Source: Phycisphaerales bacterium (GTDB lineage: Bacteria > Planctomycetota > Phycisphaerae > Phycisphaerales > UBA1924). Taken from it: 44,617 bases of DNA. The DNA is taken from positions 1 through 44,617 of the forward strand of contig JAEUJD010000177.1 in the NCBI GenBank assembly GCA_016793015.1, in the 5' to 3' direction. The position numbers and the translations under genes are program-made. Positions within the stretch are counted from its first letter, which is position 1, and the number at the start of each line of letters is the position of its first letter. The notes beneath the pieces are model-generated. The model was given only the letters and a program-made list of their open reading frames with translations, did not search any database and had not been told where the DNA came from. This document shows, in pieces, positions 1 to 11,683 of this stretch.

Positions 1-71
1 AAGCGGGGATGGCGCAGCCGCCAAGCGTGCAGCTTGCGCCCGCGAGCGCCGCCCAGCACACGAGTCTCTGA
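1..71 (+). CDS. possible C-terminal end of a gene cut by the window edge
   Basis: Reading from base 3, an open frame with GC-rich third positions runs to a TGA at 69-71 and would encode a tail ending ...PASAAQHTSL. Nothing in these 22 residues identifies a family. The call rests only on codon bias and on the lack of another explanation for the segment. The strand itself is uncertain, and the following 72-170 shows no convincing gene. Confidence 0.25.
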   Translation, partial: AGMAQPPSVQLAPASAAQHTSL

Positions 72-170
72 ATGTTCCGCCGACGCACTCCCGACATCCG
101 CTCAGGCCTTTCCGCTGCGAGCAATCGACCAGAAATCCCCAACCAGAAATTCACGACCGAAAAAGCAACG

Positions 171-623
171 CTAGAAAACCGCAATCTTGTACGCCCAAGC
201 CGCGAGCAGCACGCCGCCCGCGATCCACAGGGCGCGGGGTCGGAGCAGCGCATCAAACCCCGGCTTCAGGCTCATCCCGGTCGCCGCCGCGTGCAGCCCG
301 AACCAGACCCCCGATGCTAGCACAATCGCAAGGATCGCTCCCGCCGGCTGCGTCCGAAAGGCGCTCCCAAACTGCCCGTGTGCAGCCAGCGTGACCGCGG
401 TCGTCATGCCGCACGTCATGCACGGCCGGCCGAACGCCATCAGAAACCCGCACCGGGGAAGCCCAAGTGCCTGATGTGTCCCGTGCCCTTCGGGCGAGGG
501 CGTGAGGCAAGCGCCGATCACGAGCGGCGCCGCGCAGACCAGGGCCACCGCAAGCCCGAGGAGCCTGCGAGCCAGCGCTGTATCCCACACGGAAGAAACA
601 AGGGCGACGCCCCGCGCATCCAT
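171..623 (-). CDS. DUF2752 family small membrane protein
   Basis: This 150-residue protein has the DUF2752 hallmark: a membrane segment around residues 22-40, then a cysteine-bearing loop (LPRCGF near 56-61, GRPCMTCGMTTAV at 65-77), then two more hydrophobic helices near 94-112 and 130-148. The Cys58, Cys68 and Cys71 arrangement is the family signature. Its biochemical function is unknown; it is an inner-membrane protein common in Planctomycetota and Bacteroidota. It lies 45 bases downstream of the EAL-CBS-GGDEF gene on the same strand, so the two may be co-transcribed. The ATG at 623 is the first good start, though no strong ribosome binding site is seen. Confidence 0.75.
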   Translation of the reverse strand: MDARGVALVSSVWDTALARRLLGLAVALVCAAPLVIGACLTPSPEGHGTHQALGLPRCGFLMAFGRPCMTCGMTTAVTLAAHGQFGSAFRTQPAGAILAIVLASGVWFGLHAAATGMSLKPGFDALLRPRALWIAGGVLLAAWAYKIAVF

Positions 624-668
624 GCACAGAGGCTACGCCACCCACGCTATTCGTGTTGCAGGATTCCC

Positions 669-2438
669 TCAGGCCGATGCACGAAGGTGCGCCGCTTCCG
701 TCCGCTCGTGCACGACCACAAGCTCGCTCGTTGCCGGTTCCGGCCCGATCTGCTTCTGCCACTGTTCGCTCAGCCGGTAGAGCACCTGCGAGCCCGTCAG
801 CCACCGGCTTGCGCCGGCCGCCAGGGTCACGCGAATCCGGGGTGTTGGCGCACCAGCTCGGGCGGCTGCCAGCGTGGATTCACGCTCGTCGAACGCCCGG
901 AGAAAAGCCCGGATGGGGCCCGCGAGCGTGCCCTCCGGCGCTGTCGCGAGGAATCGGTCGTTCCCGATGTGTGCAAAGAAAACGTCCGGTCGCGCCGCCC
1001 GCACGCTCGTCCGGAACAATTCCGAAACGCGCTTCAGCAGTTCGTCGCCGAGTTCGTACCCCATCGAGTCGTTGTACCGTGCAAAGCCCCGGATGTTCAG
1101 CACCGCGACATCGTGCGCCGCCGTGCTCTGCATTGTCCCAAGCCCCTTCGAGCCTTCCCCGAGCACCGAACGAAGATGCTCATCCGCCAGCACCCGCCCC
1201 GGAAGCCCCGTCAGCGGCGCGATCCGAAGCTGCGTCTCCCGCGCAAGGTCCGCCGCGGCATGCAGCAGATCCCCGATCGAGAGCATCCCCAGAACCCCCG
1301 ATTCATCCGTCACGATCAGGGGCAAGCCCACGCTGCGTTCTTCGCGCCCCGATGCAAGCTCGAGCGCATCGGGAATCGTCGTCTCCGGTCCCGTGCACAC
1401 CACGCCCGGACGCACCACGTACTCCATCTGCTGCGCGTGCAAGTCGTCTGCCGCGAACCGAAGCAGCGAATCCCGCTCGCACCAGCCCGCCGGCCGCCCC
1501 GATTCCATGACCAGGACGCCCGTGACCGACGAGTCGCGCATGATTTCCGACGCGACATCGATCGCCTTGCATCGGCTGTCAACCATTTTCACCGTGCGCA
1601 CATAGCGACGCACGCTCATCACCCGCGGATCGCGTTGCGCATCGGAGATTCCCCCGACGCGGCGCGAACGGATGAACGACCGAATCTCCGGGCTCAGTTC
1701 CTGATCGCGTTCCCCCGGCCGTCCGAGCAGATAGCCCTGGCCGTACACAACACCGAGTTCCATCAGCATCGAGAGCTCGTCTTCCCGCTCGATGCCCTCG
1801 GCGATCAGCTTCACGCCGCTCAGCGTTGCGAACCGCAGAAAGAACCGGATCAGGTTCTGCCGCACGCGATCGTGGCTGATGTTCTCGATCAGCTCGCGAT
1901 CCAGCTTCAGCCAGTGGGGGCGCAGCGCCATGATGCGGTTCAGCCCGCTCGTGCCCGCGCCGACATCGTCGATCGCCACCTCAAAGCCCGCGGCCTTCAC
2001 CATCCGCACCTGTTCATCGAGCGAGTGATCGTGGTGATGCGCCGAGCGCTCGGTGATCTCAAGCACGATGCGAGTCGGCGTCAATCCTTCCGTCGCGCGA
2101 ACGGCACGCAGCAGTTCCGAGCAGAAGCGCGGGTCCGCAAACACCTGAGGTGTCGTATTCAGAAAAAGCTTCGATCCGCCGGGCAAGCCCGAGGCCGACG
2201 CCAGCGAGACCCGCCTTGTGACTTCTTCGATGCTCCAAAGTTCGCCCGCTTTTTCCGCGGCATCGAACAACTCCGACGGCGACCGGAACTCGCTCGGGTC
2301 CGAGAGCCTTGTGAGCGTCTCAAACCCGGCGATCTCGCCGCACTTGAGATCCACGATCGGCTGGAACGCCGCACGCACCGAGCCCGAGAGCACGGTCGCG
2401 TCGAGCTGAGCCTTGAGCTTTTCTACGTCGATCGCCAT
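669..2438 (-). CDS. EAL-CBS-GGDEF cyclic-di-GMP signalling protein (likely phosphodiesterase)
   Basis: About 589 residues with an unusual N-to-C order. An EAL domain spans roughly 20-245, a CBS pair roughly 270-400 and a GGDEF-type domain roughly 405-560. The EAL domain keeps the metal and catalytic residues: Glu40 of FETLTR, Asn94, Glu127 in LEITER, Asp157-Asp158, Lys178 in LKLDRE, Glu214 in AEGIE and Gln234 in GQGYLLGRP. Hydrolysis of cyclic-di-GMP is therefore plausible. The GGDEF signature is degenerate (IGNDRF near 491-496), so cyclase activity is unlikely and the domain may only bind nucleotide. CBS pairs usually bind adenine nucleotides, suggesting energy-state control. No membrane segments are seen, so it is probably cytosolic. 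The ATG at 2438 follows an AGAGAAGA purine stretch; an upstream in-frame ATG at 2462 is possible. Confidence 0.88.
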   Translation of the reverse strand: MAIDVEKLKAQLDATVLSGSVRAAFQPIVDLKCGEIAGFETLTRLSDPSEFRSPSELFDAAEKAGELWSIEEVTRRVSLASASGLPGGSKLFLNTTPQVFADPRFCSELLRAVRATEGLTPTRIVLEITERSAHHHDHSLDEQVRMVKAAGFEVAIDDVGAGTSGLNRIMALRPHWLKLDRELIENISHDRVRQNLIRFFLRFATLSGVKLIAEGIEREDELSMLMELGVVYGQGYLLGRPGERDQELSPEIRSFIRSRRVGGISDAQRDPRVMSVRRYVRTVKMVDSRCKAIDVASEIMRDSSVTGVLVMESGRPAGWCERDSLLRFAADDLHAQQMEYVVRPGVVCTGPETTIPDALELASGREERSVGLPLIVTDESGVLGMLSIGDLLHAAADLARETQLRIAPLTGLPGRVLADEHLRSVLGEGSKGLGTMQSTAAHDVAVLNIRGFARYNDSMGYELGDELLKRVSELFRTSVRAARPDVFFAHIGNDRFLATAPEGTLAGPIRAFLRAFDERESTLAAARAGAPTPRIRVTLAAGASRWLTGSQVLYRLSEQWQKQIGPEPATSELVVVHERTEAAHLRASA

Positions 2439-2674
2439 TCTTCTCTGCTCCGTGCTCCGCACCCCAGCGGACTCTCCTCCAGCGGGGACGCAGACATCTC
2501 ATCGGAGCTTCTTCCGCCAATCTCGATGCCCCTCAAAGCAGCGACCGACGGGCGCGACGATTGCGCGAATGCGCCCGAATGCGCCGTCGAGTTACAGCCC
2601 CTTGAATTGGAAATTGGGACGCAAGTCGCGTCAAGCCCCGAATACCGGACGCAATCCCTTCAGCGTTCTCGGCA

Positions 2675-5093
<2,419 letters not shown>

Positions 5094-5119
5094 GGGCTTG
5101 AGTTCGAGGGAATGGGCGC

Positions 5120-5374
5120 GTGCCGCGATATCGAATTCAACTCACCAGCAAGGCTTTGAAACAGTTGGAAGCTCTGCCGATCGGCTCGCAAGATCTCGTG
5201 CGTTCGAAGATCGACAGGCTTGCCGACAATCTCGCGGGTGATGTCAAGCGGCTCAAGAGTTTTTCACCGGCCTACCGGATGCGTGCAGGTGACTTTCGGA
5301 TTCTCTTCGATTTGGAAGGCGATCAAATTGTGATTCGGATCGTCGGGAACAGGAGAGACGTGTATGACCGCTAA
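5120..5374 (+). CDS. RelE/ParE-family toxin of a type II toxin-antitoxin pair
   Basis: The 84-residue basic protein has the compact RelE/ParE fold signature: an N-terminal strand (YRIQLTSKALKQLEAL), two helices, then the core RLKSFSPAYRMRAGDFRILFDL and the C-terminal VIRIVGNRRDVYDR. RelE-type members cleave mRNA on the ribosome and ParE-type members poison gyrase; the conserved R-x-G-D-Y/F-R-I core does not separate the two. It starts at GTG and its 3' end overlaps the antitoxin start by 11 bases, so the pair is translationally coupled with the toxin first. It sits 26 bases after groEL copy 1. Confidence 0.85.
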   Translation: MPRYRIQLTSKALKQLEALPIGSQDLVRSKIDRLADNLAGDVKRLKSFSPAYRMRAGDFRILFDLEGDQIVIRIVGNRRDVYDR

Positions 5375-5642
5375 GAAGATCGCCAAATTGCTCTCCCGTC
5401 AGCCAGCGACTTTCGGGCCGCGCGGCAAGGGTGCGTTTGTCGTTCTTCCGTACGGTGAGTACAAGCGCCTGTGCGATGCGGTTGAAGATGCGATCGACCT
5501 CATCGACTTGGAGGCGGCTCGGCGCGACCCCGGCGCAAAGTCGCTCGTTTCATGGGACGATGCCAAAAAGAAACTTGATGCGGGCCGTTCGCGACGTTCG
5601 CCCAAACGCAGCACTTCTCAAGCCAAACGCCGAGCCTCGTAA
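5364..5642 (+). CDS. antitoxin partner of the RelE/ParE-type toxin
   Basis: The 92-residue product has FVVLPYGEYKRLCDAVEDAIDLIDLEAARRD in its centre, resembling the Phd/RelB-type dimerisation and linker region, and an SWDDAKKKL stretch near the end where antitoxins bind their toxins. The far C terminus is unusually rich in Arg, Ser and Lys. It overlaps the toxin gene by 11 bases and has a good AGGAGAGA ribosome site just upstream (about 5350-5357). Antitoxins of this kind normally neutralise the toxin and repress their own promoter. The function is inferred mainly from the partnership; the sequence match alone is modest. Confidence 0.75.
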   Translation: MTAKKIAKLLSRQPATFGPRGKGAFVVLPYGEYKRLCDAVEDAIDLIDLEAARRDPGAKSLVSWDDAKKKLDAGRSRRSPKRSTSQAKRRAS

Positions 5643-5663
5643 ACGAATGAACGACCCTTCTTC

Positions 5664-6401
5664 ATGCAAGAACTGATCCACAACATCCTCCACCTCGATC
5701 AGGCCCTCGCCGGCTTGGTGCAGTCGCAGGGACCTTGGGTCTATGCGATCCTGTTTGCGATCGTTTTCGCCGAGACGGGATTGGTCGTAACTCCGTTCCT
5801 GCCGGGGGATTCGCTGCTCTTTGCCGCGGGCGCTCTCGGTGCCTCGCAGCCTCAGGCGTTCAACGTCTGGATCGTCTCTTCGCTTCTCATCGTCGCGGCG
5901 ATCCTTGGCGACGCTGTGAACTACGCCTTCGGCAAGTGGATCGGGCCTCGCGTGTTCTGCAAGGAACTCGATCCGAATCACAAGCCGTCGATCATCGAGC
6001 GGCTTCTAAACCGCAAGCACCTCGACAAGGCCCACGCTTTTTATGAGAAGTACGGCGGCAAGGCCGTCGTGATCGGCCGCTTCGTTCCGATCGTCCGCAC
6101 CTTCGTCCCATTCGTTGCTGGTGCGGGAGCGATGAACTACTCCAAGTTCTTCTTTTACAACGTTGCCGGTGCGTTGCTCTGGGTTGGAGTCTGCGTCACT
6201 GCGGGCTATCTCTTCGGCAACATGCCGATCGTGAAGAACAACTTCTCGCTCGTCATCCTCGGCATCATCGTGATCTCGATCCTGCCGATCGTGATCGAGT
6301 TCATCATCGCCTGGCGTGAGAAAAAGCAGTCCAAAGCCGTGCCGGCCGCGGCCGCCGTCGTCCCCTCAATGACGGAGGCCCGCAAGTCGGACGCGGCATA
6401 A
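5664..6401 (+). CDS. DedA-family (VTT domain) integral membrane protein
   Basis: The 245-residue protein has the DedA architecture: an N-terminal hydrophobic segment, a re-entrant loop with FAETGLVVTPFLPGDSLLFAAG (residues about 33-54), and a second loop with GRFVPIVRTFVPFVAGAGAM (about 138-157). Two C-terminal membrane helices follow. The acidic residue in the first loop and the arginine in GRFVPIVRT are the conserved functional residues. Some DedA proteins flip undecaprenyl phosphate or phosphatidylethanolamine across the inner membrane; which substrate applies here cannot be told. It starts 21 bases after the antitoxin and 14 bases before the HIT gene, so a shared transcript is likely. No clear ribosome site precedes the ATG. 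Confidence 0.88.
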   Translation: MQELIHNILHLDQALAGLVQSQGPWVYAILFAIVFAETGLVVTPFLPGDSLLFAAGALGASQPQAFNVWIVSSLLIVAAILGDAVNYAFGKWIGPRVFCKELDPNHKPSIIERLLNRKHLDKAHAFYEKYGGKAVVIGRFVPIVRTFVPFVAGAGAMNYSKFFFYNVAGALLWVGVCVTAGYLFGNMPIVKNNFSLVILGIIVISILPIVIEFIIAWREKKQSKAVPAAAAVVPSMTEARKSDAA

Positions 6402-6415
6402 GCCGGGAAACACCT

Positions 6416-6919
6416 ATGGCAGGACACCAGCAAGAGTGCGAGATCTGTACACGCGTGGCCGAGTGCCGCGCCGGGAAGCACCCCGGCTTCATCGCGGAGC
6501 TCGACACGGGCTTCGCTGTTCTCGGCGATTCCCAGCAGTTCCGGGGCTACACGCTCTTCTTATCCAAGACTCCGGCGACCGAACTGCACCAGTTGGCCCG
6601 CGCCGCCCGCGTCCGCTTCATCGAAGAGATGACGCAGGTTGCCGAGGCCGTGCACAACGCGCTGCGCCCGCACAAGCTGAATTGCGAATCGCTCGGCAAC
6701 GTTGTCCACCACGTGCACTGGCACATCTTCCCGCGCCGCAAAACCGACATTGACGTCCTTGCGCCGGTCTGGGGTCAGATGCACAAGGAAGGAACGCCCG
6801 AGTACGCCGCGACCAAGCTCGACCCGGCCAAGGACGCCGAACTGATCGAATCGATCCGCGCCGAACTGGTCAAGGCACGCAAGCACGAAAAAGCCGCGGA
6901 GGCCGCCAAAGCGGATTGA
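6416..6919 (+). CDS. HIT-family nucleotide hydrolase/transferase
   Basis: A 167-residue histidine-triad protein. The triad is HVHWH at residues 99-103 (His99, His101, His103), within VVHHVHWHIFPRR. The N-terminal part (CEIC, then a hydrophobic F-x-G-Y-T-L-F strand) fits HIT enzymes that hydrolyse dinucleoside polyphosphates or nucleotide phosphoramidates. The lysine- and alanine-rich C-terminal helix (about 145-167) is extra. It follows the DedA gene by 14 bases and precedes groES. Its cellular substrate is not predictable, although Ap4A-type alarmone clearance would suit a stress-gene neighbourhood; that is inference. Confidence 0.87.
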   Translation: MAGHQQECEICTRVAECRAGKHPGFIAELDTGFAVLGDSQQFRGYTLFLSKTPATELHQLARAARVRFIEEMTQVAEAVHNALRPHKLNCESLGNVVHHVHWHIFPRRKTDIDVLAPVWGQMHKEGTPEYAATKLDPAKDAELIESIRAELVKARKHEKAAEAAKAD

Positions 6920-6955
6920 ATTCTCAGCTCATCGACTTTCTGTTCATCAGTTCCG

Positions 6956-6972
6956 GCGGGCATCGTGCCCGC
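6956..6972 (+). terminator. short hairpin between the HIT gene and groES
   Basis: A 7-bp stem (GCGGGCA / TGCCCGC) with a TCG loop lies 37 bases after the HIT stop and 56 bases before the groES ATG. It has no following T-run, so it may be a weak terminator, a leader structure controlling groES, or a chance fold. Confidence 0.3.
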
Positions 6973-7027
6973 AGAAAACGCAAACGACGCAATCACCAGA
7001 TTGCAGCACCCTGAAGGAGATTTTGAA

Positions 7028-7318
7028 ATGGCCGTAAAACCCCTTGAAGACCGCGTGCTCGTCAAGCCCATCGAAGCCGAAACCAAGACCGCTTCGGGCA
7101 TCTACCTCCCCGAGACCGCAAAGGAAAAGCCGGTCAAGGGCAACGTCGTCGCGACCGGACCCGGCAAGCGCCTCGAAAACGGCAAGCGGGCCGAGATGAG
7201 CGTCAGCAAGGGCGACACCGTGGTGTACGGCAAGTACGCCGGCACCGAAGTCGAGATCAAGGGCGAGAAGCACCTGATCCTGCGCGAGAGCGAACTGCTC
7301 GGCGTGATTGAGGGCTGA
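7028..7318 (+). CDS. groES: co-chaperonin GroES
   Basis: The 96-residue lid of the GroEL folding chamber. It opens with MAVKPLEDRVLVKPIEAE, has the mobile loop around residues 17-32 (KTASGIYLPETAKEKP), and ends with the strand LILRESELLGVIEG. Length matches the family. The ATG at 7028 has a strong GAAGGAGA ribosome site at 7012-7019; upstream in-frame sequence (from 6965) is not GroES-like. It is the only groES in the window and would have to serve both GroEL copies here. The usual direct groES-groEL junction is broken by a 444-bp cassette starting 7 bases after the groES stop. Confidence 0.97.
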   Translation: MAVKPLEDRVLVKPIEAETKTASGIYLPETAKEKPVKGNVVATGPGKRLENGKRAEMSVSKGDTVVYGKYAGTEVEIKGEKHLILRESELLGVIEG

Positions 7319-7325
7319 AACCGGA

Positions 7326-7354
7326 GGCATCAGGGATCGGGCATCGGGCATCAG
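7326..7354 (+). repeat. left arm of the cassette inverted repeat
   Basis: Built from GGCATC/GGGCATC(A/G)G units and ending in GGGCATCGGGCATCAG. It is the reverse complement of 7741-7769 at 26 of 29 positions. It ends one base before the cassette gene's ATG, so a formed stem would bury that start codon's leader. Confidence 0.85.
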
Positions 7355-7355
7355 T

Positions 7356-7727
7356 ATGAGCGAAATCAATTCACATCGCGATCTCGTGGCATGGCAAAAG
7401 GCTATGGATCTCGGTCTTTTGATTTATCGGCTGACCGCAAGCTTGCCTGACCACGAGCGATTTGGACTCATCAGTCAGTTGCGACGCGCATCTGTGTCGG
7501 TCGCGAGCAATATTGCGGAGGGATACGGGCGGGGCTCAACGCAGGATTACCTTCGGTTTCTGCGAGTGGCTCGCGGCGGGCTGTTTGAGATTGACACACA
7601 GTGCCTTTTCGCTTTGCGTCTGAGCTACATCACTCAGGCAGCACACGAAGAAGCAAACAAGCGAATTCATGAGTGCGGGAAGATACTGCAAGGACTTATC
7701 CGCAGCATTGAAGGAAACCAAAACTGA
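7356..7727 (+). CDS. four-helix-bundle protein (23S rRNA intervening-sequence / S23 family)
   Basis: The 123-residue product matches the small four-helix-bundle family encoded inside 23S rRNA intervening sequences and related to Avd of diversity-generating retroelements. It shows the typical opening HRDLVAWQKAMDLGLLIYRL, the conserved ERFGLISQLRRASVSVASNIAEGYGR core near residues 40-67, and the DYLRFLRVARGGLFEIDTQ helix. Family members form oligomers and are thought to bind nucleic acid; a defined role outside retroelements is unknown. The ATG at 7356 is set by the family start; no ribosome site precedes it because the inverted repeat occupies that position. A longer frame from 7308 overlaps the groES stop and is unlikely. 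Confidence 0.9.
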   Translation: MSEINSHRDLVAWQKAMDLGLLIYRLTASLPDHERFGLISQLRRASVSVASNIAEGYGRGSTQDYLRFLRVARGGLFEIDTQCLFALRLSYITQAAHEEANKRIHECGKILQGLIRSIEGNQN

Positions 7728-7740
7728 TCGGCAGGTTCGG

Positions 7741-7769
7741 CTGATGCCCGATGCCTGATGCCCGATGCC
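7741..7769 (+). repeat. right arm of the cassette inverted repeat
   Basis: Two copies of CTGATGCCCGATGC in tandem, forming the reverse complement of 7326-7354 (26 of 29). It is followed within 3 bases by the groEL2 ribosome site, so stem formation could influence groEL2 translation. Confidence 0.85.
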
Positions 7770-7782
7770 TTGAGGTGAAAAC

Positions 7783-9405
7783 ATGTCTACGAAACAGTTG
7801 ATGTTCTCAGATTCCGCTCTCGTCGAGATGAAGAAGGGTGTTGACGCCCTTGCTGACGCGGTGAAATGCACGATGGGTCCTTCGGGCCGCTTCGTCGTCA
7901 TCGAAAAGTCGTACGGCGGCCCGCACGTCACCAAGGACGGCGTCTCCGTCTCCAAGGAAGTCTCGCTGCCCGACCCCTTCCAGTCCATGGGCGCGAAGAT
8001 GGTGAACGAAGTCGCCAAGAAGACCGCCGACAAGGCTGGCGACGGCACGACTGCCGCCACCGTGCTTGCTCAGGCAATCTTCTCGGAAGGCCTGCGTCAC
8101 GTCACGGCCGGCGCGAACCCGGTTCACCTTCAGCGTGGCATCAACAACGCTGCCGCCGCCGCTGCCGACGCAATCGATGGCATGGCCATCAAGTGCAAGG
8201 GCCGCGAAGACTACAAGAAGATTGCGACTGTTTCGGCCAATCACGATGTCGCTGTCGGTAATCTCATCGCCGAAGCCATCGACCGCGTCGGCGCTGAAGG
8301 CGTCGTCGAGATCGAAGAAGGCAAGTCCGCAGAAACCACGCTCGACTACGTCGAAGGCATGCAGTTCGATAAGGGCTACCTCTCGCCCTACTTCATGACC
8401 GACCCGAAGACCGCCGAGTGCGTGCTCGAAGATGCGTACATCCTGCTCTACGAAAAGAAGATCAGCAACCTGCCCGATCTTCTCCCGCTGCTGAACAAGG
8501 TCGTCGCGACCGGCAAGCCGATTCTCCTCATCGCCGAGGAAGTCGAGAACGAAGCCCTCGCCACCCTCGTCGTCAACCGCCTCCGCGGCACGCTCAAGAT
8601 CTGCGCCGTCAAGGCCCCTGGCTTCGGCGATCGCCGCAAGGCCATGATGAGCGATATCGCCACCCTCACCGGCGGCACGTTCATCGCGGAAGACCTCGGC
8701 CGCAGCATCGAGAGCGTGGAGCTTTCGGAACTCGGTCGGGCCAAGAAGTTGATCATCACCAAGGACGACACCACGATCATCGAAGGTGCCGGCAAGAAGG
8801 CCGAGATCACCGCTCGCGCGAACCAAATCAAGGCTCAGCACGAGAAGTCCACCAGCGACTACGACCGTGAGAAGCTCATGGAGCGCCTCGCGAAGCTCAC
8901 CAGCGGCGTCGCGATCATCAACGTTGGTGGCGCAACCGAAATCGCCATGAAGTCCACCAAGGACCTTGTGGACGATGCTCTGCACGCCACCCGCGCCGCG
9001 GCCAAAGAGGGCTACGTCCCGGGTGGCGGCGTCGCGTTGCTCCGCACGCAGGATGCGATCCTGAAGGCCGCCGGCAAGGCCAAGGGCGATGAGAAGCTTG
9101 GCTTCGACATCGTCAGCCGCGCTGTCGAGGCCTGCGCCAAGCAGATCGCCGAGAACGCCGGCTTCGATGGCGATCTCGTCGTCGAAAAGGTGAAGGAAGG
9201 CGGCAAGGGCGGCAACTCGTTCGGCTTCAACTCCGCAACGGGCGAATACACCGACCTGGTGAAGGACGGCATCATCGATCCCGCGCTGGTCGCCAAGACC
9301 GCGCTGATCAATGCTGCTTCGGTCGCCGGCCTGATGCTCACGACCGATGTGCTCATCACCGACCTGAAGGAAGAACAGGAAGTCGCGACCGGCGCGACCG
9401 CCTGA
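7783..9405 (+). CDS. groEL: chaperonin GroEL, copy 2 (no GGM tail)
   Basis: A 540-residue paralogue of the chaperonin at 3354-5093, clearly homologous along its whole length but diverged. It keeps the ATP-site sequence [14 protein letters not shown] with the catalytic Asp, the VTKDGVSV strand and the apical [14 protein letters not shown] segment. It lacks the Gly-Met C-terminal tail, ending instead in [12 protein letters not shown]. The first residues ([19 protein letters not shown]) also differ. GroEL paralogues without the tail often serve specialised clients. The start is supported by GAGGTG at 7772-7777. It follows groES and the inserted cassette, and is followed by a hairpin at 9478-9507. 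Confidence 0.97.
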   Translation: MSTKQLMFSDSALVEMKKGVDALADAVKCTMGPSGRFVVIEKSYGGPHVTKDGVSVSKEVSLPDPFQSMGAKMVNEVAKKTADKAGDGTTAATVLAQAIFSEGLRHVTAGANPVHLQRGINNAAAAAADAIDGMAIKCKGREDYKKIATVSANHDVAVGNLIAEAIDRVGAEGVVEIEEGKSAETTLDYVEGMQFDKGYLSPYFMTDPKTAECVLEDAYILLYEKKISNLPDLLPLLNKVVATGKPILLIAEEVENEALATLVVNRLRGTLKICAVKAPGFGDRRKAMMSDIATLTGGTFIAEDLGRSIESVELSELGRAKKLIITKDDTTIIEGAGKKAEITARANQIKAQHEKSTSDYDREKLMERLAKLTSGVAIINVGGATEIAMKSTKDLVDDALHATRAAAKEGYVPGGGVALLRTQDAILKAAGKAKGDEKLGFDIVSRAVEACAKQIAENAGFDGDLVVEKVKEGGKGGNSFGFNSATGEYTDLVKDGIIDPALVAKTALINAASVAGLMLTTDVLITDLKEEQEVATGATA

Positions 9406-9477
9406 TTCGGGATGCAACAAGCTTCACGCTCGCTCCAAGTGACGCTTGAAGCGCCCCGCAGTGAAGTGAGAGATACC

Positions 9478-9507
9478 CGAGCCCGGCCGCGAGAGCGACC
9501 GGGCTCG
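9478..9507 (+). terminator. GAGA-tetraloop hairpin after groEL copy 2
   Basis: A 13-bp stem with one C-A mismatch (CGAGCCCGGCCGC / GCGACCGGGCTCG) closes a GAGA loop at 9491-9494. It shares its core with the terminator at 17267-17296 but lacks a T-run, so termination may be partial. The next gene begins 5 bases later. Confidence 0.6.
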
Positions 9508-9511
9508 ATTG

Positions 9512-10968
<1,457 letters not shown>

Positions 10969-11047
10969 GTCGAGTTTCATGAGCCGAACGAGTCGGCGAC
11001 GTCAAGATAGATGGTGGTCAACGATCACGCAGGAAGCAGGCAGGTCA

Positions 11048-11602
11048 ATGAACAGCGAATCCGACATCCCGCAGGAATGGGAGATCCCGAGCGAAGGCGA
11101 TCCGGAGACGAATCTCGCGCTCCAGGAAAAGGTCACGAAGCTCGAGTCCGAAGTCGCCGAGGCGAACAGCCGCGCTCTGCGGACCATGGCCGATTTTCAG
11201 AACTATCAGAAGCGGTCGTTCTCGAACGAGCAGATCGCCAAGGCGACTGGTGCCGCGAGCGTCATCAGCGGTGTCGTGACCATCATCGATCACTTCGACC
11301 TCGCGCTCCAGCAGGATACCAGCAAGGTAACGGCGGAGCAGCTCGCGACGGGCGTGAAAGTCATTCGGGATGAACTCCTCCGCACGCTCCAGCAGCAGGG
11401 CCTCAGCGTCATCAACCCCAAGCCCGGCGACGAATTCGTCCCCGGCATTCACGAAGCGATCATGCAGCAGAAGGCCGACGGCATCGGCCCCGGCAAGGTC
11501 GTCGCGACATTCCAGTCGGGCTATTCGCTTGCAGGCGCAGCGGCAGGAGGCGGAGACAAGGTCATCCGTCCCGCAAAGGTCTCTGTCTCGCCCGCCGAGT
11601 AA
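11048..11602 (+). CDS. grpE: nucleotide exchange factor GrpE
   Basis: GrpE releases ADP from DnaK. The 184-residue protein has the long N-terminal coiled coil (about 22-60, ALQEKVTKLESEVAEANSRA), the conserved RTMADFQNYQKR helix, and the C-terminal beta domain with PGDEFVPGIHEAIMQQ and the closing GYSLAGAAAGGGDKVIRPAKV. Length fits the family. The ATG at 11048 follows a purine-rich CAGGAAGCAGG leader; the open frame from 10979 is not GrpE-like. It lies 79 bases after dnaJ and probably shares its transcript. Confidence 0.95.
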   Translation: MNSESDIPQEWEIPSEGDPETNLALQEKVTKLESEVAEANSRALRTMADFQNYQKRSFSNEQIAKATGAASVISGVVTIIDHFDLALQQDTSKVTAEQLATGVKVIRDELLRTLQQQGLSVINPKPGDEFVPGIHEAIMQQKADGIGPGKVVATFQSGYSLAGAAAGGGDKVIRPAKVSVSPAE

Positions 11603-11606
11603 CTCC

Positions 11607-11641
11607 GCCTTTCTCCGTGTCTTCCTCCGTGGCTCTCAGTG
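11607..11641 (+). repeat. dispersed intergenic repeat, CCGTG type (copy A)
   Basis: GCCTTTCTCCGTGTCTTC followed by a TCCGTGG unit. It matches the reverse complement of 18181-18215 at about 31 of 35 positions. It fills the gap between grpE and the FmdB-like gene. Short repeats of this type recur between genes in planctomycetes; no mobility genes accompany it. Confidence 0.7.
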
Positions 11642-11683
11642 TTTGATGCTCCCGCCTTTCTCTGCCGCTCTGCTGATTTCCCC

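Larger units (their letters stand above)
7326..7769 (+). mobile_element. intervening-sequence-like cassette: four-helix-bundle gene bounded by inverted repeats
   Basis: A 29-bp repeat at 7326-7354 and its inverted copy at 7741-7769 agree at 26 of 29 positions, with the inner 15 identical. They enclose one small gene (7356-7727) and almost nothing else. In RNA one mismatch becomes a G-U pair, so about 27 of 29 positions could pair and fold the cassette out as a long stem-loop. This mirrors 23S rRNA intervening sequences, which carry the same protein family on a terminal stem. The cassette lies exactly between the groES stop and the groEL2 ribosome site (GAGGTG, 7772-7777). Mobility is inferred from structure; no target-site duplication is apparent. 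Confidence 0.6.
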
